NCBI GenBank assembly: GCA_017514235.1
Contig: JAFWKK010000004.1
Coordinates: 1 to 39,165, forward strand
DNA from: Kiritimatiellia bacterium
Lineage (GTDB): Bacteria > Verrucomicrobiota > Kiritimatiellia > RFP12 > UBA1067
Direction of reading: 5' to 3'
Length of the DNA: 39,165 bases
Below are positions 25,079-32,921 of this stretch, piece after piece (within the stretch, counting starts at the first letter, position 1; every line of letters begins with the position of its first letter). A program made the position numbers and the translations under genes. The notes beneath the pieces were generated by a model. It searched no databases. It had not been told where the DNA came from and worked only from the letters and a program-made list of their open reading frames with translations.

Positions 25079-26535
25079 TTGACCACCTCCCAATGTCCGC
25101 CCTTGTCGGGACCGATGCGACGAAGAGAACCATCGGTCTGTAATTGCCTTATGTGCTTCTTAATGCCCGCAAGTGACATATCCAACTTGGTCGCCAACTC
25201 AGGCAACGTTATGGATGGGGTTACTTCGATAATCTTAAGTATTTTGTCTCTGGTTTTCAGGCTACTTTTCAGGTTGCTTTTCAGGTTACTTTTCAGGTTA
25301 CTTTTCATGCTACTATCCCGTGTGGACTGGTCGAGTTCCTGTTGGCGCCCTGCCTTGGCAACCTTGGCTTCAAATGCCGTAATCAGCCTGAATGAGAATT
25401 CTGCACTTCCGTTGCCATTTGCGGCGAGTTCCCTTTGTACATCAGCTATTCCGCGATTGTAGCAGTTCACATAGCCGAGCACCTTCATTGCCTCGGCGAC
25501 AATGGGATTGCGGTAATCGCTGATGTTGGGGAAGTTCTCCGGCCGTGCGCGCCCGTACAGACCACCGTGATTGACGACTTCAATGCGATCGGAATATTGG
25601 TAGAAATGAATCGGAGCATTGCCCTGATAGTCGCGGTGCATGATGGCGTTCATGACGAGCTCGCGTATGGCCGCCTTGGGGTAATCGACACGCATCTCTT
25701 CGCGCAGAGCCGTCACCAAGACAGGTCGTTTCCGTGCGATTGTCGTTTCGATGAACAGGTCGATCTGCGGAAGCATTTTCATGATCGGCCCTTTGAAAAG
25801 ATGCTCGTTGAGGATTTCCGTTCCTTTGTCCAATCCGCCGAAACTGACATATTGCACAGCCGCGCCAGGGAAGAAATGTCGAGGATCCCTGCCAAACAGC
25901 AGAACGGCGGCATTTGTCGGCAGGTTATAGACGCTGTTGAAGAGCCTCAGCGACTCCAGCTTGCGCTCAATAGGCCGGTCGTCGGACGCAAGAATCGCCG
26001 CATCTACGGCCTTGGGCAAGTAATCATGCTGAAACAGATCAAGGTCAATGTCGTCAAGAGTCGCGCCAAAGCACGGGCGGGCGTCAAATGTCGTGAAGTT
26101 CCGCGCCTTGCGCTCGGCAAGGATCGTCTCCTCGGCTGGCGAGGCGATGTCGCGCCTGGGGCCGATACGAATCCACGTGCGCCCTCTGTAGCGAACTGGC
26201 GGCTGGTCGGACGGCTGCACCTCGACCGCGATGACATCGCCTTCTGGAAACGAAAACGCCTCGACCGCCATTGCGGGAATAGGCAGGATGTTGCCGTCGG
26301 AACGGATGGCGGCGAACTTCTGTAAAAGTTCGTCTGTCGCCTTAAGGCCGCTCAATCTGCCATCGTTGTACACGCCAATCAGCAGGTAGCCTGGTTTGCC
26401 GGAGTCGGGCATGTCGTTTGCGAAAGCGCATACCGCCTCGCCGAACTTGTCCTTGTCGGTTGTGGAGACCGTCCGTTCGATACGGTACGTCTCGGTGGAA
26501 GAAAGGAGTTCCGTCAACTCTTGTTTGGTTATCAT
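25075..26535 (-). CDS. AlbA_2/ATPase regulator with winged helix, inside the R-M operon
   Basis: The 486-residue protein starts with an AlbA_2 (Schlafen-type, DNA-binding) domain, residues about 1-140 (YRIERTVSTTDKDKFGEAVC, YLLIGVYNDG). A GHKL-like ATPase region follows (AAIRELVMNAIMHRDYQG near 285, DRIEVVNHGGLYG near 315). The C terminus is a winged helix (about 430-480). Between them lies a linker made of KSNL repeats. Such proteins often accompany restriction systems as regulators. GGAGG precedes the ATG by 7 bases. It is placed between hsdM and hsdS and is translationally coupled to hsdS. Confidence 0.8.
   Translation of the reverse strand: MITKQELTELLSSTETYRIERTVSTTDKDKFGEAVCAFANDMPDSGKPGYLLIGVYNDGRLSGLKATDELLQKFAAIRSDGNILPIPAMAVEAFSFPEGDVIAVEVQPSDQPPVRYRGRTWIRIGPRRDIASPAEETILAERKARNFTTFDARPCFGATLDDIDLDLFQHDYLPKAVDAAILASDDRPIERKLESLRLFNSVYNLPTNAAVLLFGRDPRHFFPGAAVQYVSFGGLDKGTEILNEHLFKGPIMKMLPQIDLFIETTIARKRPVLVTALREEMRVDYPKAAIRELVMNAIMHRDYQGNAPIHFYQYSDRIEVVNHGGLYGRARPENFPNISDYRNPIVAEAMKVLGYVNCYNRGIADVQRELAANGNGSAEFSFRLITAFEAKVAKAGRQQELDQSTRDSSMKSNLKSNLKSNLKSSLKTRDKILKIIEVTPSITLPELATKLDMSLAGIKKHIRQLQTDGSLRRIGPDKGGHWEVVK
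25250..25308. repeat. 12-base tandem repeat coding for a KSNL linker
   Basis: About five units of a 12-base repeat (plus-strand unit gttacttttcag, with small changes) lie in the AlbA_2 regulator gene. Each unit codes for four residues (KSNL, KSSL), so unit gain or loss keeps frame and changes linker length between the ATPase and winged-helix parts. The first and last units are diverged. Confidence 0.8.
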
Positions 26536-26552
26536 AGTTTACCTCCCATACT

Positions 26553-28913
26553 TCAGTATCCCATCGCGGCAAGTCGTTTGGCAACGCTCTTTTCAAGTGC
26601 TGCGGTCTCCGGTGCGATTTCGCCCAACGGCTTGGCATAGCGTCTTGCAAGCTCATCAACGCGCTCCGTGAGCGCAACCGAAATCGAACGAAACAGTTCG
26701 TCTATTCCGTTATGAACTGTAGCAATCCATTTGTCGGCAACGACGAGTTCCTTGATTTCGTCGATTGAGAGCGTTGGATATTTCGCCTTTTCCAGGGTCT
26801 CAAGCTTCTTCTGTGCGGCCTTGAGAGCCTTGGATGCTGCTTTACGCTTTTCCTCCGCGCAAGCGCGGAGACGCACCAATTCTTCTTCACTTCCCTGTGA
26901 ATCTTCGTCCTGCGCCTCTCCGCTTGCGGCAAGGTCTTCCAGTTCTGCCTTTGCCGCTTCGAGCGCGGCCTCGGCCTTTGCAACAGCCTCTGACTCTGCC
27001 TTGAAAAACCTCGCGTCAATAAGTTTTCTGGGGATGAGAAGACCATCCCAGCCAGTCTCGACCTTCTTGATTTGCTTCGTCTTCTTGTTCTCGGTCTCTT
27101 TGTAGAATGTCTCGATTTCGCGCCCGGCTTCCCATCCGTTTGCAACGACGAGGTGCAAATCGTCGTTCATCGTGTCAGTCCAGTACTTTAGCAGCACTTC
27201 ATAGACATCATACGGATCAAAGAGCTTGAGGCTGGAGAAGCGCTCCATCAGCACACGCGCTGGATCGGCGATGAAGTGCTTGGCGTCCGTATAGGCATCA
27301 ATATCCGAGAACACGGGTGCCTCCTCGCGCGCCCAAGCCTTAAACGCCTTGGCGACCCTGTCAGAGTACATCGCGAAAGCGGCTTCCGCATGAATAGTCC
27401 CACGAACCTGCGGCGGCTCCACAACGAGCGCTTCGTAGCCCTTGCGAAGTGGCTTGAAAAGGGCCTGCCGCATTCCGGGCAACGCCGTCCAGTAAGCATC
27501 CAGCGCTTCGACATCTGCGGACGGTATGCCCCCCTTGAGATGCGCCTCGACATCCTGCACATCCTCGCGCACACCCGAATCGATGTAACGGGACATACTG
27601 AGATTGTAGCCGTTCTTATCCTTTATTTCGCTCCACTTCACGAATCGCGAGTAATGCGCCTCCTTACGGCGGTTACGGTAGGTGGAAACGATTTTCTCGA
27701 CATCGCGCTCGCGCAGACGATTCTTGTTGCCGTCCTTTATGAAGCCGCGGGAAGCATCGATCATAAAAACGCCCTCGCGCTCGTCGGCTCCTGATTTTGC
27801 CAACACCATAACGCAGGCGGCGATGCCGGTTCCGAAGAAGATATTGGGCGGGAATGCGATGACGCCTTCCACTATACCCTTGTCGATGAGCGTCTTGCGA
27901 ATCGTCTCCTCGGCGTTGCCGCGCGAAAGGACACCAAGCGGAAGAATGATTGCCGCACGGCCTTCTCGTTTCAGGGACTTCAGGACGTGCATCACCCATG
28001 CATAGTCGCCGTTCTTCTCTGGCGGCATCGCCCCATACCCTTCAGTCCGCCCGAAGTCCTTGTACCCGGACTTCCAGTTTTTGAGCGAGAACGGAGGATT
28101 GAGAACGGCGAAGTCGAACTTGTCGAGGACCTCCTCGCCATCCTCGATGTGCGTGAACTGCGGACTGGAGAACGTGTTGCCTACCTTTATCTCCGCAGTG
28201 GGGAGGTTGTGGAGCACCATGTTCATCTTGGCAAGGCCGGCAGTTGTCTGGTTCTCTTCCTGTCCATATATGGCGACCTGGCATGGCGCCTCGTTTGCCG
28301 AGCGGATGAGGAGCGATCCTGAACCGCAGGCTGCATCGTAGATCGACCATCCTTCCTCGCGCTCCGTTATCTCGCTTATCCCCAGAATGCCGGCTATGAC
28401 TCGCGATGCCTCTGCAGGCGTGTAGAACTGCCCCTTGGATTTGCCGCTATCGACGGCGAAATGGCGCATAAGATTTTCATAGACGTCGCCAAGGATGTCG
28501 TCTCCAGAGGCCTTGTTCCGGCTGAAGTCGAACTCGCTGCGGCAGAAGATGTTGATGAGCCTTGTAAGCTTGTCGACCATCTCGTCGCCCTTGCCGATCT
28601 TTGTCTCGTCGTTGAAGTGGACGTCCTTGAACATGCCCGCGAGCATCTGGTTGTTCTCCGCGAGGTTGGCGAGAGCAATGTCGATTTTCTCGCCGATGTC
28701 AGGCTTGTTCCTGAGTTGTTTGAAGTCCTCAAAGGAGCACCCCTCGGGAATCGTGACTGGCGCGTATTTCACCCCCGCGTAGCGGTCGGAGATGTATTTC
28801 ACAAACACAAGCGTCAGCACGTAGTCTTTGTACTGGCTGGGGTCCATACCACCGCGAAGCTCGTCGCAAAGGCTGTACAGCGAGTTGTCCAAATCGTTCT
28901 TTCTGATTGCCAC
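26553..28913 (-). CDS. hsdM: Type I restriction enzyme, methyltransferase subunit HsdM
   Basis: The 786-residue N6-adenine methyltransferase has the HsdM N-terminal helical domain (LYSLCDELRGGMDPSQYKDY), SAM motif I (DAACGSGSLL near 193) and catalytic motif IV (NPPF near 272). The C-terminal 250 residues, including a long Ala/Glu/Lys coiled coil (about 680-740), exceed the usual 500-residue HsdM and match the long variant class. The start is GTG 28913, since the frame upstream overlaps the preceding gene. With HsdS it should methylate the host's sites. Confidence 0.92.
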   Translation of the reverse strand: MAIRKNDLDNSLYSLCDELRGGMDPSQYKDYVLTLVFVKYISDRYAGVKYAPVTIPEGCSFEDFKQLRNKPDIGEKIDIALANLAENNQMLAGMFKDVHFNDETKIGKGDEMVDKLTRLINIFCRSEFDFSRNKASGDDILGDVYENLMRHFAVDSGKSKGQFYTPAEASRVIAGILGISEITEREEGWSIYDAACGSGSLLIRSANEAPCQVAIYGQEENQTTAGLAKMNMVLHNLPTAEIKVGNTFSSPQFTHIEDGEEVLDKFDFAVLNPPFSLKNWKSGYKDFGRTEGYGAMPPEKNGDYAWVMHVLKSLKREGRAAIILPLGVLSRGNAEETIRKTLIDKGIVEGVIAFPPNIFFGTGIAACVMVLAKSGADEREGVFMIDASRGFIKDGNKNRLRERDVEKIVSTYRNRRKEAHYSRFVKWSEIKDKNGYNLSMSRYIDSGVREDVQDVEAHLKGGIPSADVEALDAYWTALPGMRQALFKPLRKGYEALVVEPPQVRGTIHAEAAFAMYSDRVAKAFKAWAREEAPVFSDIDAYTDAKHFIADPARVLMERFSSLKLFDPYDVYEVLLKYWTDTMNDDLHLVVANGWEAGREIETFYKETENKKTKQIKKVETGWDGLLIPRKLIDARFFKAESEAVAKAEAALEAAKAELEDLAASGEAQDEDSQGSEEELVRLRACAEEKRKAASKALKAAQKKLETLEKAKYPTLSIDEIKELVVADKWIATVHNGIDELFRSISVALTERVDELARRYAKPLGEIAPETAALEKSVAKRLAAMGY

Positions 28914-28926
28914 GGTTTTATTCCCT

Positions 28927-29466
28927 TCATTTGTTGGGCTTGATTGCGCCCATAGATTCCAACTGGCCAATGGCCGATCTGAATGTTGTCTTTGTTATTC
29001 GCAATTCTCCTGTTCCGCCTGATTCCCGCAGCTCTGCGAGCGGCGGATAGCCACGCTCGGGGTGGCGCAACTCTTCGAGGATGCTTGACGTGTCACCCAT
29101 GTCGCCAGCCTTGTGCGGCACCGGCCCACACATTATGGCAGAGTAGCGCATACTGTAGCACAGCAACGCGCAATCGAATTGTTGCATTTCGTCGTAGTCC
29201 ACGAATTTGACGCGGTTCTTATCGTAGCCGCATTCGTAGGCTACAGCCTGTAGGTGATGCTTTTTGGCGTCGCAACGACCCAGGACAAGTATGTCGCCGT
29301 AGGCATTGTCGGCTTCACCGAGATCGATTTCCCCATCCTCGTCAATTAAACCTTGAAGTCCAAGCGAACATAGCAATTCGTGAAGCGTCCCGTTCTCGTT
29401 GGCGTCTTCGAGGCGGTCTTTCACGCGGTCGAATATCTCGACCATTCTATCAGGGCTGACAGCCAC
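28927..29466 (-). CDS. Unknown 179-residue protein between the M-S fusion and HsdM
   Basis: No family is recognised. The protein is acidic, with ELLCSLGLQGLIDEDGEIDL near 30, a DILVLGRCDAKKHHLQAV strand-helix near 58, and a C-terminal region (LRESGGTGELRITKTTFRSA) that could be a small winged-helix-like segment. 'DxLVLGR...l....' followed by alternating strands suggests an alpha/beta nucleotide- or DNA-binding fold, but this is weak. GTG 29466 has GGAGG 8 bases upstream, inside the end of the preceding gene. Its fixed place in the operon suggests a partner of the M-S fusion. Confidence 0.6.
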   Translation of the reverse strand: MAVSPDRMVEIFDRVKDRLEDANENGTLHELLCSLGLQGLIDEDGEIDLGEADNAYGDILVLGRCDAKKHHLQAVAYECGYDKNRVKFVDYDEMQQFDCALLCYSMRYSAIMCGPVPHKAGDMGDTSSILEELRHPERGYPPLAELRESGGTGELRITKTTFRSAIGQLESMGAIKPNK

Positions 29467-29468
29467 GT

Positions 29469-31256
29469 TCAGCCCTCCTGCCCTTTTTTGACGAGAACAT
29501 CCGCCGCCGCGTTCTCAAACACGGAAGCGAGAGATGCCTTCGCCGCTGCAAGTTGGTCTCGCAGCGAGACGATCTTGAGCGCGTTTTCGCGGCAGACACG
29601 GCCGATTTCCCGCTGACGCTCGATTGGAAGATTAGGCACGGGGAGTGATTCAAGATCACGATAACTGAGAATGCGAATCGCCGATCCAGACGAGTGCTTG
29701 TCGAGGTAACGCTGTGCATATTCGTTGTCAAGGCAGGCCTTAAGGTAATAGGGGTCGGCCTCATCCTCGTTGACGCTGACAATCAGCACATTTTCGCAAG
29801 GGACGAGTCGCTTGCCTTCGGGGATTTCCGCGACAGCAACCTTGAATCCTGCTCCACTAGCGTTCACACGGGATATGATAAGGTCGTTTTGTTTGACACA
29901 GGACGAAATCATTTGCTCTGGGATGTTGCCCAAATACATGAGGTCTCCCCCGATAACGCCCTCGGAAATGTCTTTGACGGAAAGGTAGAGCCAATCCGTT
30001 TCAGATTTTGTAGAGATGCGGTCTAGCTCGTCTCTGGTGAGCAGAACGCCTCGTCTCGCATCGGTCACAAAATTGCCGAATGGGATGCCATCCTTGATGG
30101 CGACCGGGTCGGCGAAGTACTGCTTGACAGCCAAAGAGCATTCGTTTTTGAGTAGGACATCCCTCGATACTGTTGCGCAATAGCGATCTAAGCCCTTGGT
30201 ATCCGCAGTGGCTTCCACTCCAAGACACGCGGCTATGATATCAATGTGCTGCTTCCCTAGAACCTTTTTGCGGCGACTGACGTAGCAGAGTTCATCTGCG
30301 CGAATCATCTTGACAACATCGTTGCCGTGGCTGAACACAACAAGGTATGTCGAAATGTTGGTGGACATCATGAGATTTGAAGGCAGCTCGATAACCGCTT
30401 CAATCAGACCGTGTTGGATGAAATACCGTCTGTATGCCTCGTTACGGTTGTCGAACATGGCAGACGGTGACAGAACAACCGCTGCGCGACCGTCCCTTTT
30501 TATCGCGGCAACAGCGCGAGCGGCAAAGAGCCAATCACCCTGCATTCCCGTGCGAAGTTCTGGAAAATCGGGAAATGTAGCATGGAAGAAACGACGGACA
30601 TTGGGCTCCTGTGGCATTCCGCGAACGGCGAGTGGTGCATCGCAAAGAACCTTATCGTATCCAATACCGTCAAAGGTTTCGGCAAAAGCATCCTCACCAT
30701 GAATCTTTATTTTTGCATCAAGACACCATGCGCAAATTTCGGCTATTGCAGCCATATCTTTTGCACGCTCGATGCCACAAAAATCATTCTCCTCGTTATC
30801 GGAGAACGCCTTGTAATAAGCGCGCCGAAGGAAATCTCCTGCAGCACAGCCAATGTCACATACTGAATCGCCTTTCTTAATCGCCAAAGTCTTAAGCAGA
30901 AGGTCGATAATCGGAATAGAGGACGAGAAACCATTTTTCCGTCCGCCCTCTATAAAGCCTCGATCAAGGTTCAGGAAGATAGAATCGGAGAGATCTGCCT
31001 GTGTATATGTGGTGAGGAGTGGCTGATAGCGATCCCAATGATCGGCAATACGATCCGTCACAAGAGCGAATACTGATTCGGAGACTTCGTTCTTCTTTAG
31101 GATGTCGATAAGGTCGGTAGTTTCGCGCGCATCTTGCGCCAGATACATTGCAAAGGCACCACAAATTGCAGAGAAGCATGGAGACGATGTGTAGTTCCTC
31201 TCCATGTCTGCCAACTTCCATGCAAGACGTTCAACTTCTGTATTACGGTTTTCCAC
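29469..31256 (-). CDS. HsdM-HsdS fusion with degenerate methyltransferase motifs
   Basis: The 595-residue protein has an N6-methyltransferase fold at about 90-330 and an HsdS-like target recognition domain with spacer helix at about 390-580 (VNASGAGFKVAVAEIPEGKR, LPIERQREIGRVCRENALK). Motif I is DIGCAAGDFL (134-143) in place of the usual D-P-x-x-G-S-G, and motif IV is DAPL (206-209) in place of N/D-P-P-Y/F. The double change suggests weak or absent methylation. The first gene of the operon, it starts at GTG 31256 with AGGAG 7 bases upstream. It may bind DNA or SAM as a sensor or alternative specificity unit; that is inference. Confidence 0.8.
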   Translation of the reverse strand: MENRNTEVERLAWKLADMERNYTSSPCFSAICGAFAMYLAQDARETTDLIDILKKNEVSESVFALVTDRIADHWDRYQPLLTTYTQADLSDSIFLNLDRGFIEGGRKNGFSSSIPIIDLLLKTLAIKKGDSVCDIGCAAGDFLRRAYYKAFSDNEENDFCGIERAKDMAAIAEICAWCLDAKIKIHGEDAFAETFDGIGYDKVLCDAPLAVRGMPQEPNVRRFFHATFPDFPELRTGMQGDWLFAARAVAAIKRDGRAAVVLSPSAMFDNRNEAYRRYFIQHGLIEAVIELPSNLMMSTNISTYLVVFSHGNDVVKMIRADELCYVSRRKKVLGKQHIDIIAACLGVEATADTKGLDRYCATVSRDVLLKNECSLAVKQYFADPVAIKDGIPFGNFVTDARRGVLLTRDELDRISTKSETDWLYLSVKDISEGVIGGDLMYLGNIPEQMISSCVKQNDLIISRVNASGAGFKVAVAEIPEGKRLVPCENVLIVSVNEDEADPYYLKACLDNEYAQRYLDKHSSGSAIRILSYRDLESLPVPNLPIERQREIGRVCRENALKIVSLRDQLAAAKASLASVFENAAADVLVKKGQEG

Positions 31257-31287
31257 TGATTTCTCCTATTGAGGTCTGATGGCGCGT

Positions 31288-31341
31288 ATTATACCATAAC
31301 ACATCTTACCACACAAGTAGGTAAATGCTTACCATGCGAAA
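31288..31341 (-). promoter_or_regulatory. Promoter and operator-like half-sites of the R-M operon
   Basis: On the minus strand TTGTGT (31311-31316), a 17-base spacer and a perfect TATAAT (31288-31293) lead into the first gene. Over and upstream of the -35 the plus strand shows TTACC, GGTAA, TTACC half-sites (31306-31334): GGTAA-N4-TTACC forms a palindrome and TTACC recurs as a direct copy. This resembles a controller-protein operator; the candidate regulators are the AlbA_2/winged-helix protein of the operon or the divergent UmuD-like protein. Confidence 0.55.
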
Positions 31342-31398
31342 TAATTTTTTAAACCATTTTGATGTCCCTCGCTCACATATACTCGCTCCACTGCCAAT

Positions 31399-32058
31399 TT
31401 GAGCGAAGAGTTAAACAAAACGCCAATTCCCAATACTGGTTTGTTGTATAATTTACGCCGCGAGTTCAAAGGCAAAAGTATCGGGATCGGTGGAAATGCA
31501 CCGAAGAAGCTCCGCTTCGGAGGGGGATGCACCCGCGCCGCAGGCGTCGGGTCGCCCGACGAGCGTAGCGAGGAGCCTTGCAAAGCAAGGTCGCAAGAGG
31601 ATGCGCCGCGAGTGAAACGAGCGCCCGTAGGGATCGCAAGGTGCTGCGCGGGGTTTCCGTCGCCGGCCGAGCAATATCTTGAGCCGCCACTTGACCTGAA
31701 TGAACTTCTGGTGAAGCGTCCGGCCGCCACGTACTTTGTGCGCGTCGAGGGCGATTCGATGGTCGGCGCGTGGATCAGCGAAATATCCCCCGAACGAAAT
31801 GAGCATTACGGAGCAATGTCGCTAGAGGGGTGCGACCTGCTGGTGGTCGACCGCTCCCTCCGCCCCGCCGATGGTGACGTGATCATCGCCAGCGTGGACG
31901 GCGATTTCACCGTGAAGACCTACCGCCGCGACAAGAGCGGCGTCCGCCTGGAACCGGCGAATTCCAACTACCCCGTCATCCGCCTCCGTGCCGGACAGGA
32001 GCTGGACTACTTCGGCAAGGTGACGGCCTGCATACACAGATTCGCGGGGAAGATTTGA
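31399..32058 (+). CDS. umuD: UmuD-like S24 peptidase (orphan), expanded N terminus
   Basis: The C-terminal 140 residues match UmuD: cleavage site CAGFPSPAEQYLE, catalytic serine in VEGDSMVG and catalytic lysine in DGDFTVKTY. UmuD self-cleaves with RecA and then partners a Y-family polymerase; no umuC follows, so it is an orphan here. About 17 extra residues (SEISPERNEHYGAMSLE) interrupt the region just after the catalytic serine, and the first 80 residues are unlike UmuD and include palindromic DNA. A TATAAT at 31447-31452 lies inside the open frame. The start is therefore uncertain: TTG 31399 gives 219 residues, GTG 31612 gives 148, close to normal UmuD size. It is divergent from the R-M operon. 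Confidence 0.7.
   Translation: MSEELNKTPIPNTGLLYNLRREFKGKSIGIGGNAPKKLRFGGGCTRAAGVGSPDERSEEPCKARSQEDAPRVKRAPVGIARCCAGFPSPAEQYLEPPLDLNELLVKRPAATYFVRVEGDSMVGAWISEISPERNEHYGAMSLEGCDLLVVDRSLRPADGDVIIASVDGDFTVKTYRRDKSGVRLEPANSNYPVIRLRAGQELDYFGKVTACIHRFAGKI
31501..31590. repeat. Palindromic block inside the umuD-like frame
   Basis: Three short perfect hairpins occur in 90 bases: CCGAAG/CTTCGG (31501-31520), GTCGGG/CCCGAC (31546-31560) and CCTTGC/GCAAGG (31576-31590). A further copy of TCGCAAG follows at about 31591 and 31634. The frame stays open through all of them. The block looks like an inserted palindromic element or a structured leader. Confidence 0.5.
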
Positions 32059-32072
32059 AAGGATTGAATATC

Positions 32073-32660
32073 ATGAAGAAGTCACTCAAGCTACGGGCGG
32101 TGGTTTCGCCTATGCCTGCGATCATCGCGGCGGCGTATGACGAGAACGGCAAGGTGGATGCCTGCACGCTCGCATTCTACACGCCGACGAGCCACAAGCC
32201 GCCCTGCCTCACAATCGCGATCAACGCGACCGCGAAGCGCAAGACGCTGAAAAGCATTCTGAACTCCGGTGCGTTCACCGTCGGCTATCCAAGCATCGAG
32301 CAGGTGGCGGAGGCGGATTGGATCGGAATGGCGTCCGGCTACGAGCACGACAAGATCGCCGAGGTCGGATGGACGACCGTAAAGGCCGAAAAGGTCAACG
32401 CCCCGGTCATCAATGAGCTAAAGCTCACGATAGAGTGCAAGGTCGTGAACACGGTCTCCGTCGGAAGCCACACGCAGATCACGGGCGAGGTCGTGAACAT
32501 ACAGGCCGACGAAAGCATCATCGACGAGCGTGGGAAGTACGACCTCGCCAAGCTGAATCCGATAATCTACGACGAGGAGCAGTTTGCCTACCGCACGGTA
32601 GGCGGCAAGACCGCCGATGCATTCAAGGCGGGGCTGCGCTTCAGGGACGATAGGCCGTAG
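32073..32660 (+). CDS. Flavin reductase-like (FMN-binding split barrel) protein
   Basis: The 195-residue protein begins AVVSPMPAIIAAAYDENGKV, continues with ACTLAFYTPTSHKPPCLTIA and GAFTVGYPS, and has a later HTQITGEVVNIQADESI. This is the flavin reductase/DIM6 family, in which FMN binds between the barrel strands. It reduces or binds flavin; the electron acceptor is unknown. ATG 32073 has AAAGGA 9 bases upstream, 15 bases after the umuD-like stop, so the two may be cotranscribed. Confidence 0.85.
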   Translation: MKKSLKLRAVVSPMPAIIAAAYDENGKVDACTLAFYTPTSHKPPCLTIAINATAKRKTLKSILNSGAFTVGYPSIEQVAEADWIGMASGYEHDKIAEVGWTTVKAEKVNAPVINELKLTIECKVVNTVSVGSHTQITGEVVNIQADESIIDERGKYDLAKLNPIIYDEEQFAYRTVGGKTADAFKAGLRFRDDRP

Positions 32661-32703
32661 GCGGACAGACGGGCACGGCGGCCTGTGACGCGTTCCTGCG
32701 CGA

Positions 32704-32765
32704 GGGCGGGTGTGGTTGCCCGCCCGAATGTGAAAAGCCTGACACGGGACAACGTGGCGGGCTTT
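32704..32765. terminator. Double hairpin between convergent genes
   Basis: GGGCGGG/CCCGCCC with an 8-base loop (32704-32725) is followed by AAAGCC/GGCTTT arms with inner CACG/CGTG (32733-32765). On the minus strand the second hairpin ends in GGCTTTTC, a short T tract. It probably ends transcription from one or both of the converging genes. Confidence 0.4.
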
Positions 32766-32801
32766 GCGTTTGAGGTGCACTTTGTCCGGAACGGGGTTCT
32801 G

Positions 32802-32921
32802 CTACTTTTGCATGAGTGGCTTCCCCGCATTCCACGCCTGGCCGACCTTTTCGCCCGAAATATAGTATCCGCTCTGGAACTGGTCGAAGATGATCGCGTT
32901 GAGTTGCGCAGTATCGACTCC
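32802..32921 (-). pseudogene. C-terminal coding relic after the NTF2-like gene
   Basis: Immediately after the TAA of the NTF2-like gene, in the same frame, 39 codons read GVDTAQLNAIIFDQFQSGYY, then ISGEKVGQAWNAGKPLMQK and TAG. Composition is coding-like but no start codon is near its beginning. The parent family is not recognised. It looks like the preserved end of a deleted gene. Confidence 0.35.

Noticed and set aside
31501-31590. CRISPR-like array because of repeated short palindromes
   Set aside because: Hairpins differ from one another and have no regular spacers; no cas genes are present.
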